A stretch of DNA of 64,000 bases from Meconema thalassinum (Eukaryota; Arthropoda; Insecta; Orthoptera; Tettigoniidae), in contig OX336389.2 of the NCBI GenBank assembly GCA_946902985.2, positions 1,015,157,441-1,015,221,440 of the forward strand. Reading direction: 5' to 3'. Under the pieces are notes generated by a model. The model searched no databases and was not told the origin of the DNA. It worked only from the letters and a program-made list of their open reading frames with translations. Numbering within the stretch: position 1 is the first letter of the stretch; the number at the start of each line of letters is the position of its first letter. The position numbers and the translations under genes were made by a program. Positions 1-9,845 of the stretch are shown piece after piece.

Positions 1-812
1 TTCCGGACCGCTGATAATCCGGATTCAATTATGGTGAAAAAAGAAAAAAAAAAGTTTAAGTGAATAAATACATACATATTTTTCATTTTGTAATCTTCAG
101 TCGGTCAACACGAATATGCCCAATGAATGGCCAGGGTACAAAGTATAAATATGAAAGAAAAAAAATGTGTATTGGTTAATTATCACTATTAATGGGGCAA
201 TTAAAGATTATGCGTTTCGACCCTCAAGTGGCCATCCTGATCCTGATCACTGTGTTGAGGTTTATATTTACACCAATATAATTACACTACTATTGTAGTA
301 GCTTGTCTTTGGTGTTCTTTTAATACGATTCAAAATTTGAATCTTGTTATATGTTAGGTTTGTTTTGTCGAAGGTTTTATGAATTAGGTGAGTCAAGGTG
401 TATTTGCACATGTATGCAACATAGAAAAACACAATGTAATAAAAAATGAATAAAATTAACAAAATTAGCATGCACTAGAAAACACTATTTGTAATGTTTA
501 CTTAACTTAGTAGGGTGTCGCCGCACAGTAGTGTCGACTTGTCGCTCGGCCTGTAGTGACTGTCACTGTCTTTCATTAAAATACAAGTTCATATTAATTA
601 ATGGTTTCATTTATCTGCTCAGATGACCTCGTAGTTCCGCCCCCTTAAAACAACAATAACTAACTGCAATTATTTAACCACTAAAGTGAACAATTAACGG
701 TCTTAGCAAGTTTTCTTTTTGTTATGAACTGTAACAACCTTCTTTGGTTCTTTTCAAAAATCCGGACATTTTGGTCCGGTCACAATCAATCTGGATTATC
801 GATGCTCTACTG
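1..812. mobile_element. pogo/Tigger-like short element, left end outside window
   Basis: The right edge (793-812) read on the minus strand gives CAGTAGAGCATCGATAATCC, which resembles the terminal repeat of pogo/Tigger elements. The first bases of the window carry a similar TCCGG...GATAATCCGGA motif in the opposite orientation, as expected for the inner part of the left terminal repeat. No transposase is visible between them, so this would be a short non-autonomous copy. The TA duplication expected at the right edge is not intact (TT follows). The call rests on terminal-repeat resemblance only. Confidence 0.4.
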
Positions 813-2457
813 TTCTCAAAATTGCTCAAATTTCTGGAGAATAGATTAAAAGGCAGCCAAGTTCTCAACAGAACACCAAAAGAAATATGGAAATCGTTTC
901 ATAGTAAAACAACTGAAAAGCTATCAATTGCCTATGCAACCCTGTAAAAACATACAGTAGATGGACAACAAGAACAAAGGACATCACTGCACGTATCATA
1001 AAATGTTGGTAGTGTGTGAACCTAGATAGTTTTAAGAGTAAGAAAAAAGCAACTCGGGAAAATAAGGGATGCATCAGGGGAAAGGGGATGAGGAGAAATA
1101 ACAGGAAAAAAACAAAAAGCAAAGAAAAAAAGAACATTAAAATTAAGAATTGAGTGAAATCGAACTAAATGAAAAATTCCCTAAATTGATCAAAGACTCT
1201 ACAATCTCATCTCGTGCAACTGATCTATTCCGCTTCATATGTCTGTGTTATTCTCCCTTTTAAGCAAATATGCAGACACACAAACATGTGACCAAAAGTT
1301 AAGAATAATAAAGACAAGAGGACATATCTCCTTAATAGGGTGTTGGAATGGTTACAGAATAAAATAGAAGTGAATTGGAAGACATTTGGCATACAAGAGT
1401 ATGCAAAATATGAAATTCACAATGGTGGTAGATAAAACACACATTAAAAATAATATTACCAAATCTGAATATCTCATCCACAGGAACAAAACAGTTGATA
1501 GGGAATGTGGTAACCCCTAACTGCCATGCAAGCGTTGTAGTGATATGGCACATTTTCTATCATAGATTTCAAAAACTCTATTGCTTCTGTGAACAAGATA
1601 TTCAGGCTTTTTAAAACAAAATGCCATAAACGCTTAACTATACTGGATATGAATGTGAATAGGATCCATACCGACTTACATTTTTGTTATCAGCACCTTT
1701 TTTTCTAATTTGATGTTTTGGATAATGTCAAATGTCTGCAGTATACTTCGATCTGAAACCATTCCAAGATGTTATGGAACTATGTCCATGTATCTTGATT
1801 ACGCTCAACTGTTGGACACTAGTGTTTGAATAAATAGGGTGTATCTGAAATAGTTTTAGCGAGTATCAGGACAGACATCTCTGAAGGAAAAAAAGAGACT
1901 CTGAATGTGACCTGTCTAGGAAGTACAGTGTTCCAAAGAAATACATACTTGTAAAAGCATCACAAAACTTTTAAACAGGTGGAGAGTCCGATTCTGTGAA
2001 TGACCTTAGTTCTCACAACAGTAAGTGTGTGATTAGTAGTCTGAGAGGAGTAGGCAGCCGGAGGGGATACATAAACTGACCGAAACATAACAGGCATATG
2101 CAGTAGACACTCATCATCAGGGTGTGGATTTCGATTATTTGTGTCCTACCCAATGCCAGTAAACATATAAATCCCTTATAAGAGTCTCTGATTACAGAAA
2201 TGCAAAGTTTTTAGGGCATATTTTGTCATTTTCTCTATTTTTAAAGATTTAGGTCATTTTTGTACATTTCAGGACTTTCTAGGTCGTTTTCTTTACATTT
2301 TATGACATTTTCAAGGTGTTTTTTTTTTTTAGATTTGTGGCAATTATTAATGACTCGTAGCACAGAAAGTTAAATCATCTCTCCCCATCGCATGGTCTCA
2401 GTTTGGATTGTATGACATCATAAGGAAATTCCCTTTCTCTCTGTATAGGGGCTATGG
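813..2457. other. no gene seen
   Basis: AT-rich DNA with only short chance reading frames. I see no domain, splice structure or terminal repeat. The stretch 2195-2340 (repeated short motifs like TTTAGGTCATTTT) resembles the sequence following the hAT-like relic at 23110-23340, so it may be an old non-coding fragment of the same family. Confidence 0.4.
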
Positions 2458-2579
2458 CTTGCATCTTAGCTCTACTAAATCGGCACAACTTCTTCTCGCT
2501 CCAGGTCAGTGAACTAGGCTTGCATCACCGCCCTGATAAGTCTACAAAACATCTTCTCGCTCCAGGTCAATGAACTAGT
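2458..2579. repeat. two-copy tandem duplication, about 61 bp unit
   Basis: Two adjacent copies share the core CTTCTCGCTCCAGGTCA.TG followed by AACTAG, with moderate divergence elsewhere. No coding content is apparent. Confidence 0.6.
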
Positions 2580-2649
2580 TGATCTCAATGAGTTCGGTAG
2601 TGCATGTTTGTTTCCTGTTTTATTTAACCATGTGTTCCCTACTGTACAG

Positions 2650-2882
2650 CCCCTAGTAGTGTGTGTATTACAGTGTTATGGAGGACATGGTGGTGAGTAC
2701 TACAGTACAGTACAGTACAGTACAGTACAGCCTCTAGTAGTGTGTGTTATGGGGGACATGGTGGTGAGTAGTACAGTATAGCCCCTAGTAGTGTGTGTAT
2801 TACAGTGTTGTGGGGGACATGGTGGTGAGTACTACAGTACAGTACAGCCCCTAGTAGTGTGTGTATTACAGTGTTATGGGGG
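2650..2882. repeat. minisatellite, unit about 50-80 bp, roughly 3.5 copies
   Basis: The unit begins CCCCTAGTAGTGTGTGT, contains GGACATGGTGGTGAGTA and ends in a variable run of the pentamer CAGTA. Copies start near 2650, 2731, 2781 and 2848. The last copy is cut by the hAT element at 2883; its continuation (TATGGGGGACATGG) resumes at 11818, so the array was one piece before the insertion. Confidence 0.85.
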
Positions 2883-3473
2883 TAGTGATGTAAAATGTCT
2901 GGGCATTTATAAGTCGGGGCAAATGCCCAGGATAAATGTCCGGATAAATGCCCAAAATCCATAAATGCCCAGGCATTTTGGGCATTTACCTCTTTTAAAA
3001 ACATATTCATAATGCAACGCTTATATAAATATTGTTTTAGCCATATATGCATCTACATACATGTATTTTATATATTTATCCATACAAACAGGTATATATA
3101 TATATACAGTATACATATTTAATATACAAAATCATTTAATTTATATTAATGGAAAAGTAGTTAAGTAGTCCTTATATGTTTCTATAGCCTCTCAACTCTA
3201 GTGGATCTTTATACATAATAATTATGCGTATGCCTATGAATGTTGATTGTGTAATTGGGGGAAAAAATTCCCTTAACACATCAACACATCTTTATAATTC
3301 TTAAATGAGTTTGATATTTTACTGACAAATGACTAATACTGAATACATAATGTATGCTATTACATTAACTGTATAAGTTAAAAATGAAACAAATGAGGAC
3401 ATGAGGTACAGCAGACTACATATATTTAAAAATGAAGTTAATAATAAATGAATGTTTTGTGTTCTTGGGTATC

Positions 3474-3617
3474 TTAATCACTTTCTTCTGTTTCTGTATC
3501 CTCTTCATCACTTCTTTCTATTGAACTTTTAAGTAGTTCTGGCTGAGATTCTTCTGACAGTTCTGATTCTGAATCTTCCTCTAGGCCTATAATTCGATCT
3601 TGACTGGGTGTTGGGGT
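3474..3617 (-). pseudogene. hAT transposase, acidic C-terminal tail and stop (3' part)
   Basis: This frame joins exactly, without shift once one GGGT duplication is removed, to the fragment ending at 11254. It encodes about 47 residues rich in Glu, Asp and Ser (for example EEDSESELSEES) and ends with TAA at 3474-3476. Acidic tails after the dimerisation domain are seen in some hAT transposases. The function of the tail is unknown. Confidence 0.75.
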
Positions 3618-5025
3618 TGAAACGTTATTTACTTTGCTCCACGTTGAGCGTACAAATGAAACGTTTTGCTAGCTCCTAACTGTTGGGTGAGAAATGTAAC
3701 TGTTTACCTTTGCCTAAGCTATGTTGTTTTAATGGGCGACAAGACCTCAATGCAATGTTGAAATCTAAATTTGTATTTAACAACGTCTAGCTCTGGCAGA
3801 ACACCTTCAAGACTCTATTCACTCAGATCGTGGTATGATTTGATCATTAACCCAACAAACAATTGTATCAGGAGAAGGAATTGGTCTATATCTAATGCTA
3901 CCTACTGAAAGCAAAGATTGCATTGTAAAAGAAATGAATTTATTATATAAAACAAGAATAGCAAAATTAATAATAATAAGTATAAAATTTAAATTGGAGC
4001 GTTGTGATTTGAATATTACCGATAGAAAATTACGTGAAAACGGAGTCTGATAAATTGATTTTACTCTTATTTCCAAGCTATGAAGTTACTGAAATATGAA
4101 ATGTAGAACAAAGAAAATGAGAGATTGCGTATTTCTGCGTCATTGGCGCTTACCACTGGAAATTGCCAAAGCATTTCCCTCGTTCTTGAAGATGTTGTGA
4201 GCTTCCCACAGTCTCCTGGACGTCGTCATCTCCGTCGGAATTTGATGATATTCTGGTAGATTAGATAATTCTATGGTCCGTACCTCGGACCCAAACACTC
4301 GTACAACCAAGTTTTACAAAAGTTCGTCGCTAACTCCACTGAACATCGGAGCGACACGCACTTGCGACCGTACACCTCAAGTATTTCACAGATAGTCCTC
4401 TTCCACGGAACATCGGAGCGATTCCCGCGTATATCCACACTCGGCAAGAACTACACAGATTGTTCTTGTTTCACGGCGCGTCGAACGATATATGCACCTG
4501 TTGGCTCCCCCACCATGGTACCGACATCTAGCTTACGTCGTCGCCACTGATTGGCTGCACCCTACGCGCTAGATCCCCACTCCTTCGTCATTACACTCCG
4601 CGGGAGGGAGAAGTCGATTTCCGTTTCCACAATTCGCCTTTTCTAGACCTTGCGACCCAAGATTGCGTCATGCTCCTCGACGAGATTCAGCGTGTACTTG
4701 AAATCCCAGTGAGTCATCTCTCTCAAATACCCTAACTGACAAAAACTCCGTAAAATTCCGTAATCAGATAATTTTCTATGATATCGTCGTTCGTAATAAT
4801 TTGCTTGATATCGTTTTCTAAGACATAGAAAACCTATCTGAATGCTAATAATTTTTATAAAATGCTCCGAAAATACCTAAATAATAATTATAATAAATTA
4901 ATAATAATAATAATAAATTAACATGAAAATTCTCTTGGCTGAACAATTTGCCGCGTAAATAAATATAGAATGGCTTCCTACTGACTTATGCCAGTTGCAT
5001 AAAACCCCTCGAAAAACACGTTACA
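3618..5025 (-). repeat. 3' LTR of the gypsy element
   Basis: 1408 bp, starts TGAAACGTT and ends ACGTTACA on the plus strand. Nearly identical to 9846-11253. The AT-rich block at 4870-4930 (AATAATAATAA runs) is shared by both LTRs. Short reading frames inside it are present in both copies only because the LTRs are duplicates. Confidence 0.95.
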
Positions 5026-6119
5026 TATTCGCCTCGGATCATCGGATGATTTACCGTGACGACGGTCCATTATCCGATTATCCCAGACACGTTAATAAAC
5101 CCCATCCAAAATACATATTACATAAATGAAATCACCCTAAATTACAGATATATACACTCATATTTTTTTTTTCACGCACTTTGCGTCAAAGTTTGTTGTC
5201 ACAATGGATTGCACTTTGCAACCAGTCCAATGTTTTACATATGGAATAGTGTTCCACGGATATTTCCGCCTCTCAAATTTCTCTATGTTGGAGAAATAGA
5301 CATAATTAATGTGTGAGCACTATGTATTTATGATGTCATATCACACGCATTGAAGGTGTTCTGATATATTTATATCACCATAGAACTCCCTAATTTCACT
5401 GGAGGTCCCCTCCTTATGGTGAAATTTAATCTCACTTATCACTGAGCACACGATCACACTATTGTGGCAGCGCCTCGTGACCATAATACTTAATCTCTCT
5501 TTAAAGTTGATTAAATGAATATTGACTTCTGAAAAAAAAACAGTAAATGCGCATTACATATAACACCAAATATTTCTGTGCCGTAATCGCCCTGTCTTGT
5601 TAAGTTCCCGTTAACCATATTCTACTTAATACTAGTTCTCAACACAGACCATTTCTCCTCACACACATAATACCATTGTACAAATTATCTTAAATTACAC
5701 ACTTACAAATCTTACATGGCGAGGCCGTAAACAGAAATCACGTGTGCTGATATGTATGAGTTTCATGAAGGACTGTCTCGCATTCTGATGGCCCATCTTT
5801 TATCTCGTGGACGCCTTAAGCTAACAAGCCCTATTCAAGCGCTCCCCCATCTCTTGGAAATAAATGGGAACCCATCAGCGCTGCCAAAATGGCCTTGGTG
5901 CATCGAGACAATTTAGTGCTCAACAGCATCCGACAATCCCGTCATATTTCCCTGTACCTTAAAAACTCTCATTTACTTACATACTACCCCCCTGTGTGAC
6001 TTCTGATACGCCTGCCTTAAGACCAGATCTTCCACGCACCAGACACCACACTTACTCATTTGATAGGCTGGCTCGCCAGCTAAACACACTCACTTTATGA
6101 CACATATTTTCGTAGACTA
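5026..6119 (-). other. non-coding 3' internal region of the gypsy element
   Basis: Lies between the integrase remnant and the 3' LTR in element sense. No long open frame is seen. The bases next to the LTR (5026-5040) are only weakly purine-rich on the minus strand, so the polypurine tract is not clear. Confidence 0.5.
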
Positions 6120-6290
6120 TGTATATTATACGTCCCGTATAATCTGTTTCCCTCACTATTCTCCAGCACATATGCTGTTTTTCCAATACGTTTGGAAACT
6201 ATAAATGTTTCTGCGTCACCTGCTTCCAACCTTGCAAGTGGCTCCCTTTAAATGAACGTCATCACGTTGCTCTACTAGCCTATTTCTCAG
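6120..6290 (-). pseudogene. integrase C-terminal remnant
   Basis: One minus-strand frame encodes AETFIVSKRIGKTAYVLE followed by NSEGNRLYGTYNI, matching the small SH3-like C-terminal domain of gypsy integrases (compare the GPFKVVKRIGECAYSLTDQDG segment of the pol ending at 58676). The upstream part of this frame is closed, and the RT frame runs into a stop at 6313, so RNase H and the zinc-binding and catalytic parts of integrase have been deleted between about 6290 and 6335. Confidence 0.65.
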
Positions 6291-6312
6291 TGTCTGTAAC
6301 GATGCCCTGTTG

Positions 6313-7785
6313 CTACTGTCCACACATGCTAACCCTACTTTCCTCTGGTGTTACACCTCTAATCGACACTCTATGACCTAAAAATGTCACTTCTGACTGA
6401 CAGAATGACGACTTAGACAGCTTCAAAGTGAACCCTGCCTGATCTAACTTCTGAAAAACTATATCTAAATGACATAGATGCTCCTCAAAACTGCGTGAAC
6501 TAATTACCATATCATCTATGTCAATGGTTACAAACTCTCCTGTGTCATCCCCTAATGCGATGTTTAAAGCCCTAATTAAAGCTGCTGAACTACTCTTTAA
6601 CCCATAAGGTGTTCTACAAAATTGATAAAGGTTATATTTATGACTAAAAGCTGTAAATGGTCTATCTTCGTACATAAGTGGCACTTGCCAAAAACTGGAA
6701 CTCAAATCTACACAAGTGAAATACTTCTTCCCCTCAAATGTTTGCATTAATTCCTCTATTGACATAGATTTCAGCTGATCTGAACTAATTCTACTGTTAA
6801 CCAAACGAGCGTCTAAACAAATACGAACAGTGCCGTCGGTCTTGGGTACCGTGATCAAAGAATTAACATATGGACTGTTCGAGTGCTCAATAATCCCATC
6901 TTCAAGCATCTGATTAATTTGTGCCTCAACTGCACTCTGATAAGCGAAAGGTACAGGATATCTATGTCCTGTGAATACTGACCTATCAATAACGTTCAAT
7001 GAATGTGTATAGCAATTGGCCATACCAATGCGATCGTCAAAAACTCTCCTATTACACAATAACACATCATAGAGCCGAACACACTGTTCATCCTCTATAT
7101 TTCCCTGAAATGCAGCCTCACGTAACGAGTCCTCTAGACTTCCGTTCGTAATCACACTGCCCACAAAACATGGAGAACCCCGCTCTACGGCTGGCGATAT
7201 CTCATTTAAAGTACAAATCACACCTACAATACTACTCCTCTGAATATGGTCATTGAACGCTACTTCTACTTCAGAATCTCCCCATTTAAATTTCAAACTC
7301 CCTACATCATAACATAAGTTACCAGACACTCTACTTAGCCACTCTGAACCCAAGATAACACTGAATACTAAATTTGGAATTACAAGGCAAATCTGCTTCT
7401 CTACATGATTATTAATTTTAATGTCTACTAAAACTTGCTTAGAAATTACTTTAGACCTCTTCCCAACAGCTGTGATAACAAAAGTGCTTTTAATTGGCAT
7501 CTCCTCAAAATTTACTCCAGTTCCTTTCATTTTATCATAAAATGCACTACTTATGCAACTCTTCATACAACCACTATCAATTAAAACATCTGTGTACGCC
7601 TCGGACACGTTAAATTTAACTATGGGGCTCTTACTAACCACTTCCTGAATAATACCTTCATCATTTAGTTCATGTAATAATTCATTTCTTACATTTAGGT
7701 CATAGGGTTCCTGTATAATTGTATGGACAGGGCATGCTACAGACTGAGATTCTGACCTTACTTCGCAGCCTGGTTCGCGTTTAAA
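6313..7785 (-). CDS. pol: gypsy pol fragment: protease and reverse transcriptase
   Basis: Retropepsin begins near the start (LIDSGCMKSCIS, the D-S-G active site, Cys in place of the usual third-position Ser/Thr context) and continues to VILGSEWLS. Reverse transcriptase follows: SPYVNSLITVPKTDG, ICLDARLVNS, FTCVDLSSSFWQV, PFTAFSHKYNLYQFCRTPYGLK and the catalytic box TIDIDDMVIS, with IDIDD replacing the usual Y/F-x-D-D first residue. It ends shortly after FLGHRVSIRGVTPEE. No ATG is needed: the frame is open back to 7785, consistent with synthesis by -1 frameshifting from gag. RNase H and integrase are missing. Confidence 0.9.
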   Translation of the reverse strand, partial: FKREPGCEVRSESQSVACPVHTIIQEPYDLNVRNELLHELNDEGIIQEVVSKSPIVKFNVSEAYTDVLIDSGCMKSCISSAFYDKMKGTGVNFEEMPIKSTFVITAVGKRSKVISKQVLVDIKINNHVEKQICLVIPNLVFSVILGSEWLSRVSGNLCYDVGSLKFKWGDSEVEVAFNDHIQRSSIVGVICTLNEISPAVERGSPCFVGSVITNGSLEDSLREAAFQGNIEDEQCVRLYDVLLCNRRVFDDRIGMANCYTHSLNVIDRSVFTGHRYPVPFAYQSAVEAQINQMLEDGIIEHSNSPYVNSLITVPKTDGTVRICLDARLVNSRISSDQLKSMSIEELMQTFEGKKYFTCVDLSSSFWQVPLMYEDRPFTAFSHKYNLYQFCRTPYGLKSSSAALIRALNIALGDDTGEFVTIDIDDMVISSRSFEEHLCHLDIVFQKLDQAGFTLKLSKSSFCQSEVTFLGHRVSIRGVTPEESRVSMCGQ

Positions 7786-9731
7786 GAACCGCTACAGCTG
7801 GCCGTAGTACTAGTTACTACTGCACTGGTCTGGTTGTTCTGAGTTGTGTTGTCATTGTTTGGCTGTATATTACTACCACTAGGCTGTCCTCTTCCTTGAC
7901 CCCTATTCTGGTTGTAATTATTGTCATTATAATTTCTCCCTTGATTTCCCCTGAAATCATTGTTTCTCCCTTGATTTCCCCTGTAATCATTGTTCCTCCC
8001 TTGATACTGATTACCATAGCCATTTCCTCTGTTCTGATTTAGCTGATTATTATTATTTCTATTTTGAGCATTGGCCCCTTCGCCACCGTTCCCTTGAACT
8101 TCCTGATGCCTGGCTTCATTAGGTCTATTATTATTATTACCCTGGTTCCTATTGAAATTGTCCTCATAACCCCCTCTCCCTAGTGCATCAAATGTGCTTA
8201 ACAAACTTTCTACTTGTGATATAGTCTTTACATTCTGGATACAAGCAGCCTCCTTGATCCTATAGGGAAAGTGCCTAAGTAGCAACCTTACCACATCACT
8301 TTCCTCCTTCAAGCCATCCAGATATTTACACACTAATACCTGCCCTAAAAAGTATTCGGTCATGGTGGAGCTTCCTTTAGGGTTATATTTACCACACACT
8401 ACTCCCTCACGATGCTGCGACTGAATAACCTCATTCCAGAACTTTTCACAGAATTTTATTTTAAAATCATTCATATCAGTAAACTTGTCTCTGTAGACAG
8501 CAAACCAATTCCTCGTTTCCCCCACAAACACTTGTTCTAAAATTTCAACTACCTGGCACCACTCAATACTACCATTTTCCAACCTCTCCCCGAATTTATT
8601 TTCTATAGTGTTCATGAACTCCATTGGGCACCCCTGTCGATTGCTGAACTTACCCAGTTCTACCTCCCTGTGTGTGCTATTCACAAAAACTGGCCTATTC
8701 TGACTATTTTCTTGCCTGATCCTAGCTTTTAATTTTAACTCTAATTCTGCGATTTTCTCCTCAGCCTTCCTCTCAATACTGTTTACTGTTAATTTAATGT
8801 TTCCTTCTGATTCTTCTACTTTATCATATAGCTTTGCTTGTTTCTCCTCAATCTTGCTAATGCTCTCTCTATTACTCTCTCTTAAATCATTTACTTCTGC
8901 AACTATTTGTGAGTGGACTTTCTCAATTCTACCCCCCAGCTGTTCCTTAACCTCTTTAGTAGCTACCTGAATTTTGTCAATTTCTCCCCCCAATTGCTTT
9001 TTGACCTGCTGTGTTTCCAGTTGCACTAGTTCTTTTAAATTTTCAGCCTGTGTACTGATTCTAATTTCCAACTCCTCCTGTACTTTTCCTAATTTTCTGT
9101 CTACATCTGCAATAATCTCTTTAGCCTTTTCTTCCATCACCCCCCGGATCTCACCTCTAATCAGTTCGAATTTGTCACTCATTTCCCTACTGTTTTGTTC
9201 TAATCTGGCGTTTAAACTATCGCTCAATTCCCTATTACTCTCTTTATTTTCCCTACTGTTTTGTTCTAGTTTAGCGTTATTCTGTTCTAATTTTGCATTT
9301 AAAGCTTCTGTACTTTCTTTATTTTCCCTACTGTTTTGTTCTAGTTTAGCGTTATTCTGTTCTAACTTTGCATTTAAAGCTTCTGTACTTTCTTTATTTT
9401 CCCTACTGTTTTGTTCTAGTTTAGCGTTATTCTGTTCTAACTTTGCATTTAAAGCTTCTGTACTTTCTTTATTTTCCCTACTGTTTTGTTCTAATTTAGC
9501 GTTATTCTGTTCTAACTTTGCATTTAAGGCATCACTACTAACTTTGTTCTGATACATAAACTCGAGAAGTAAAGTTTTTAATTCTGGTTGGCCGCCTACA
9601 CTCCCTGTTTCAGTATCGGGATTTACCTCCGCTACCCCGGTACTACCATCACTCGACATACTGCTCGTATCATCACTCTCCCGTTGATGACCACTACGTA
9701 ACCTCATCTGTCTTTCTTTCTCATCCCCCAT
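7758..9731 (-). CDS. gag: gypsy Gag with tandem coiled-coil repeats
   Basis: The frame is open from 9803, but the first 24 residues are hydrophobic and un-Gag-like; the ATG at 9731 (MGDEKERQMRLRSG) is the likelier start, giving about 657 residues. The N-terminal half is charged coiled coil and holds four near-identical 25-residue repeats built on LNAKLEQNNAKLEQNSREN. The retrotransposon Gag core follows (MEFMNTIENKFGERLENG ... EYFLGQVLVCKYLDGL ... LLLRHFPYRIKEAACIQ). The C-terminus is Asn/Gly/Arg-rich with no CCHC knuckle; RNA binding is probably through this basic Asn-rich tail. It ends at a TAA just after the slippery site. Confidence 0.9.
   Translation of the reverse strand: MGDEKERQMRLRSGHQRESDDTSSMSSDGSTGVAEVNPDTETGSVGGQPELKTLLLEFMYQNKVSSDALNAKLEQNNAKLEQNSRENKESTEALNAKLEQNNAKLEQNSRENKESTEALNAKLEQNNAKLEQNSRENKESTEALNAKLEQNNAKLEQNSRENKESNRELSDSLNARLEQNSREMSDKFELIRGEIRGVMEEKAKEIIADVDRKLGKVQEELEIRISTQAENLKELVQLETQQVKKQLGGEIDKIQVATKEVKEQLGGRIEKVHSQIVAEVNDLRESNRESISKIEEKQAKLYDKVEESEGNIKLTVNSIERKAEEKIAELELKLKARIRQENSQNRPVFVNSTHREVELGKFSNRQGCPMEFMNTIENKFGERLENGSIEWCQVVEILEQVFVGETRNWFAVYRDKFTDMNDFKIKFCEKFWNEVIQSQHREGVVCGKYNPKGSSTMTEYFLGQVLVCKYLDGLKEESDVVRLLLRHFPYRIKEAACIQNVKTISQVESLLSTFDALGRGGYEDNFNRNQGNNNNRPNEARHQEVQGNGGEGANAQNRNNNNQLNQNRGNGYGNQYQGRNNDYRGNQGRNNDFRGNQGRNYNDNNYNQNRGQGRGQPSGSNIQPNNDNTTQNNQTSAVVTSTTASCSGSLNANQAAK
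7779..7785 (-). promoter_or_regulatory. -1 ribosomal frameshift slippery heptamer T-TTA-AAC
   Basis: In the gag frame the codons read TCT TTA AAC GCG, giving the canonical X-XXY-YYZ heptamer TTTAAAC 18 bases before the gag stop. Pol lies in the -1 frame and is open from this point. The sister element at 61534-61540 has the same heptamer in the same arrangement. A downstream pseudoknot was not established by eye. Confidence 0.8.
9236..9540 (-). repeat. 75-bp tandem repeat inside gag
   Basis: About four copies of a 75-bp unit in frame with gag, encoding the 25-residue coiled-coil repeat. The copies are nearly identical at DNA level, implying recent expansion or homogenisation. The in-frame length keeps gag open. 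Confidence 0.9.
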
Positions 9732-9822
9732 AATGATATACACTGATACAGACAAATAACCCCCAAAATACAGGCACAGAAATATATACCCTTCTCCTTC
9801 CACAAATGTTATTAGGTTTTCA

Positions 9823-9845
9823 GCCCCAAGTTGTTGGGCGCCAAG
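9823..9845 (-). other. primer binding site of the gypsy element
   Basis: Immediately inside the 5' LTR on the minus strand is CTTGGCGCCCAACAACTTGG, beginning with the TGGCGCC expected to pair with the CCA end of a tRNA. The specific tRNA was not identified. Confidence 0.65.

Noticed and set aside
268..471. Small hydrophobic protein near the left edge
   Set aside because: AT-rich DNA gives such frames by chance; inside a likely pogo-type non-autonomous element.
2085..2145. A third hammerhead motif (CTGACCGAAACATAACAGG with CATCATCAGG nearby)
   Set aside because: CUGANGA and GAAAC are not in the required order on either strand and no stem II can form.
2701..2730. CRISPR-like or telomere-like array from the CAGTA repeats
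   Set aside because: Simple pentamer run inside a minisatellite; no spacers and no telomere motif.
8974..9552. A 192-residue plus-strand frame rich in Leu, Ser and Cys
   Set aside because: It is the antisense shadow of the gag coiled-coil repeats; the repeats keep it open.
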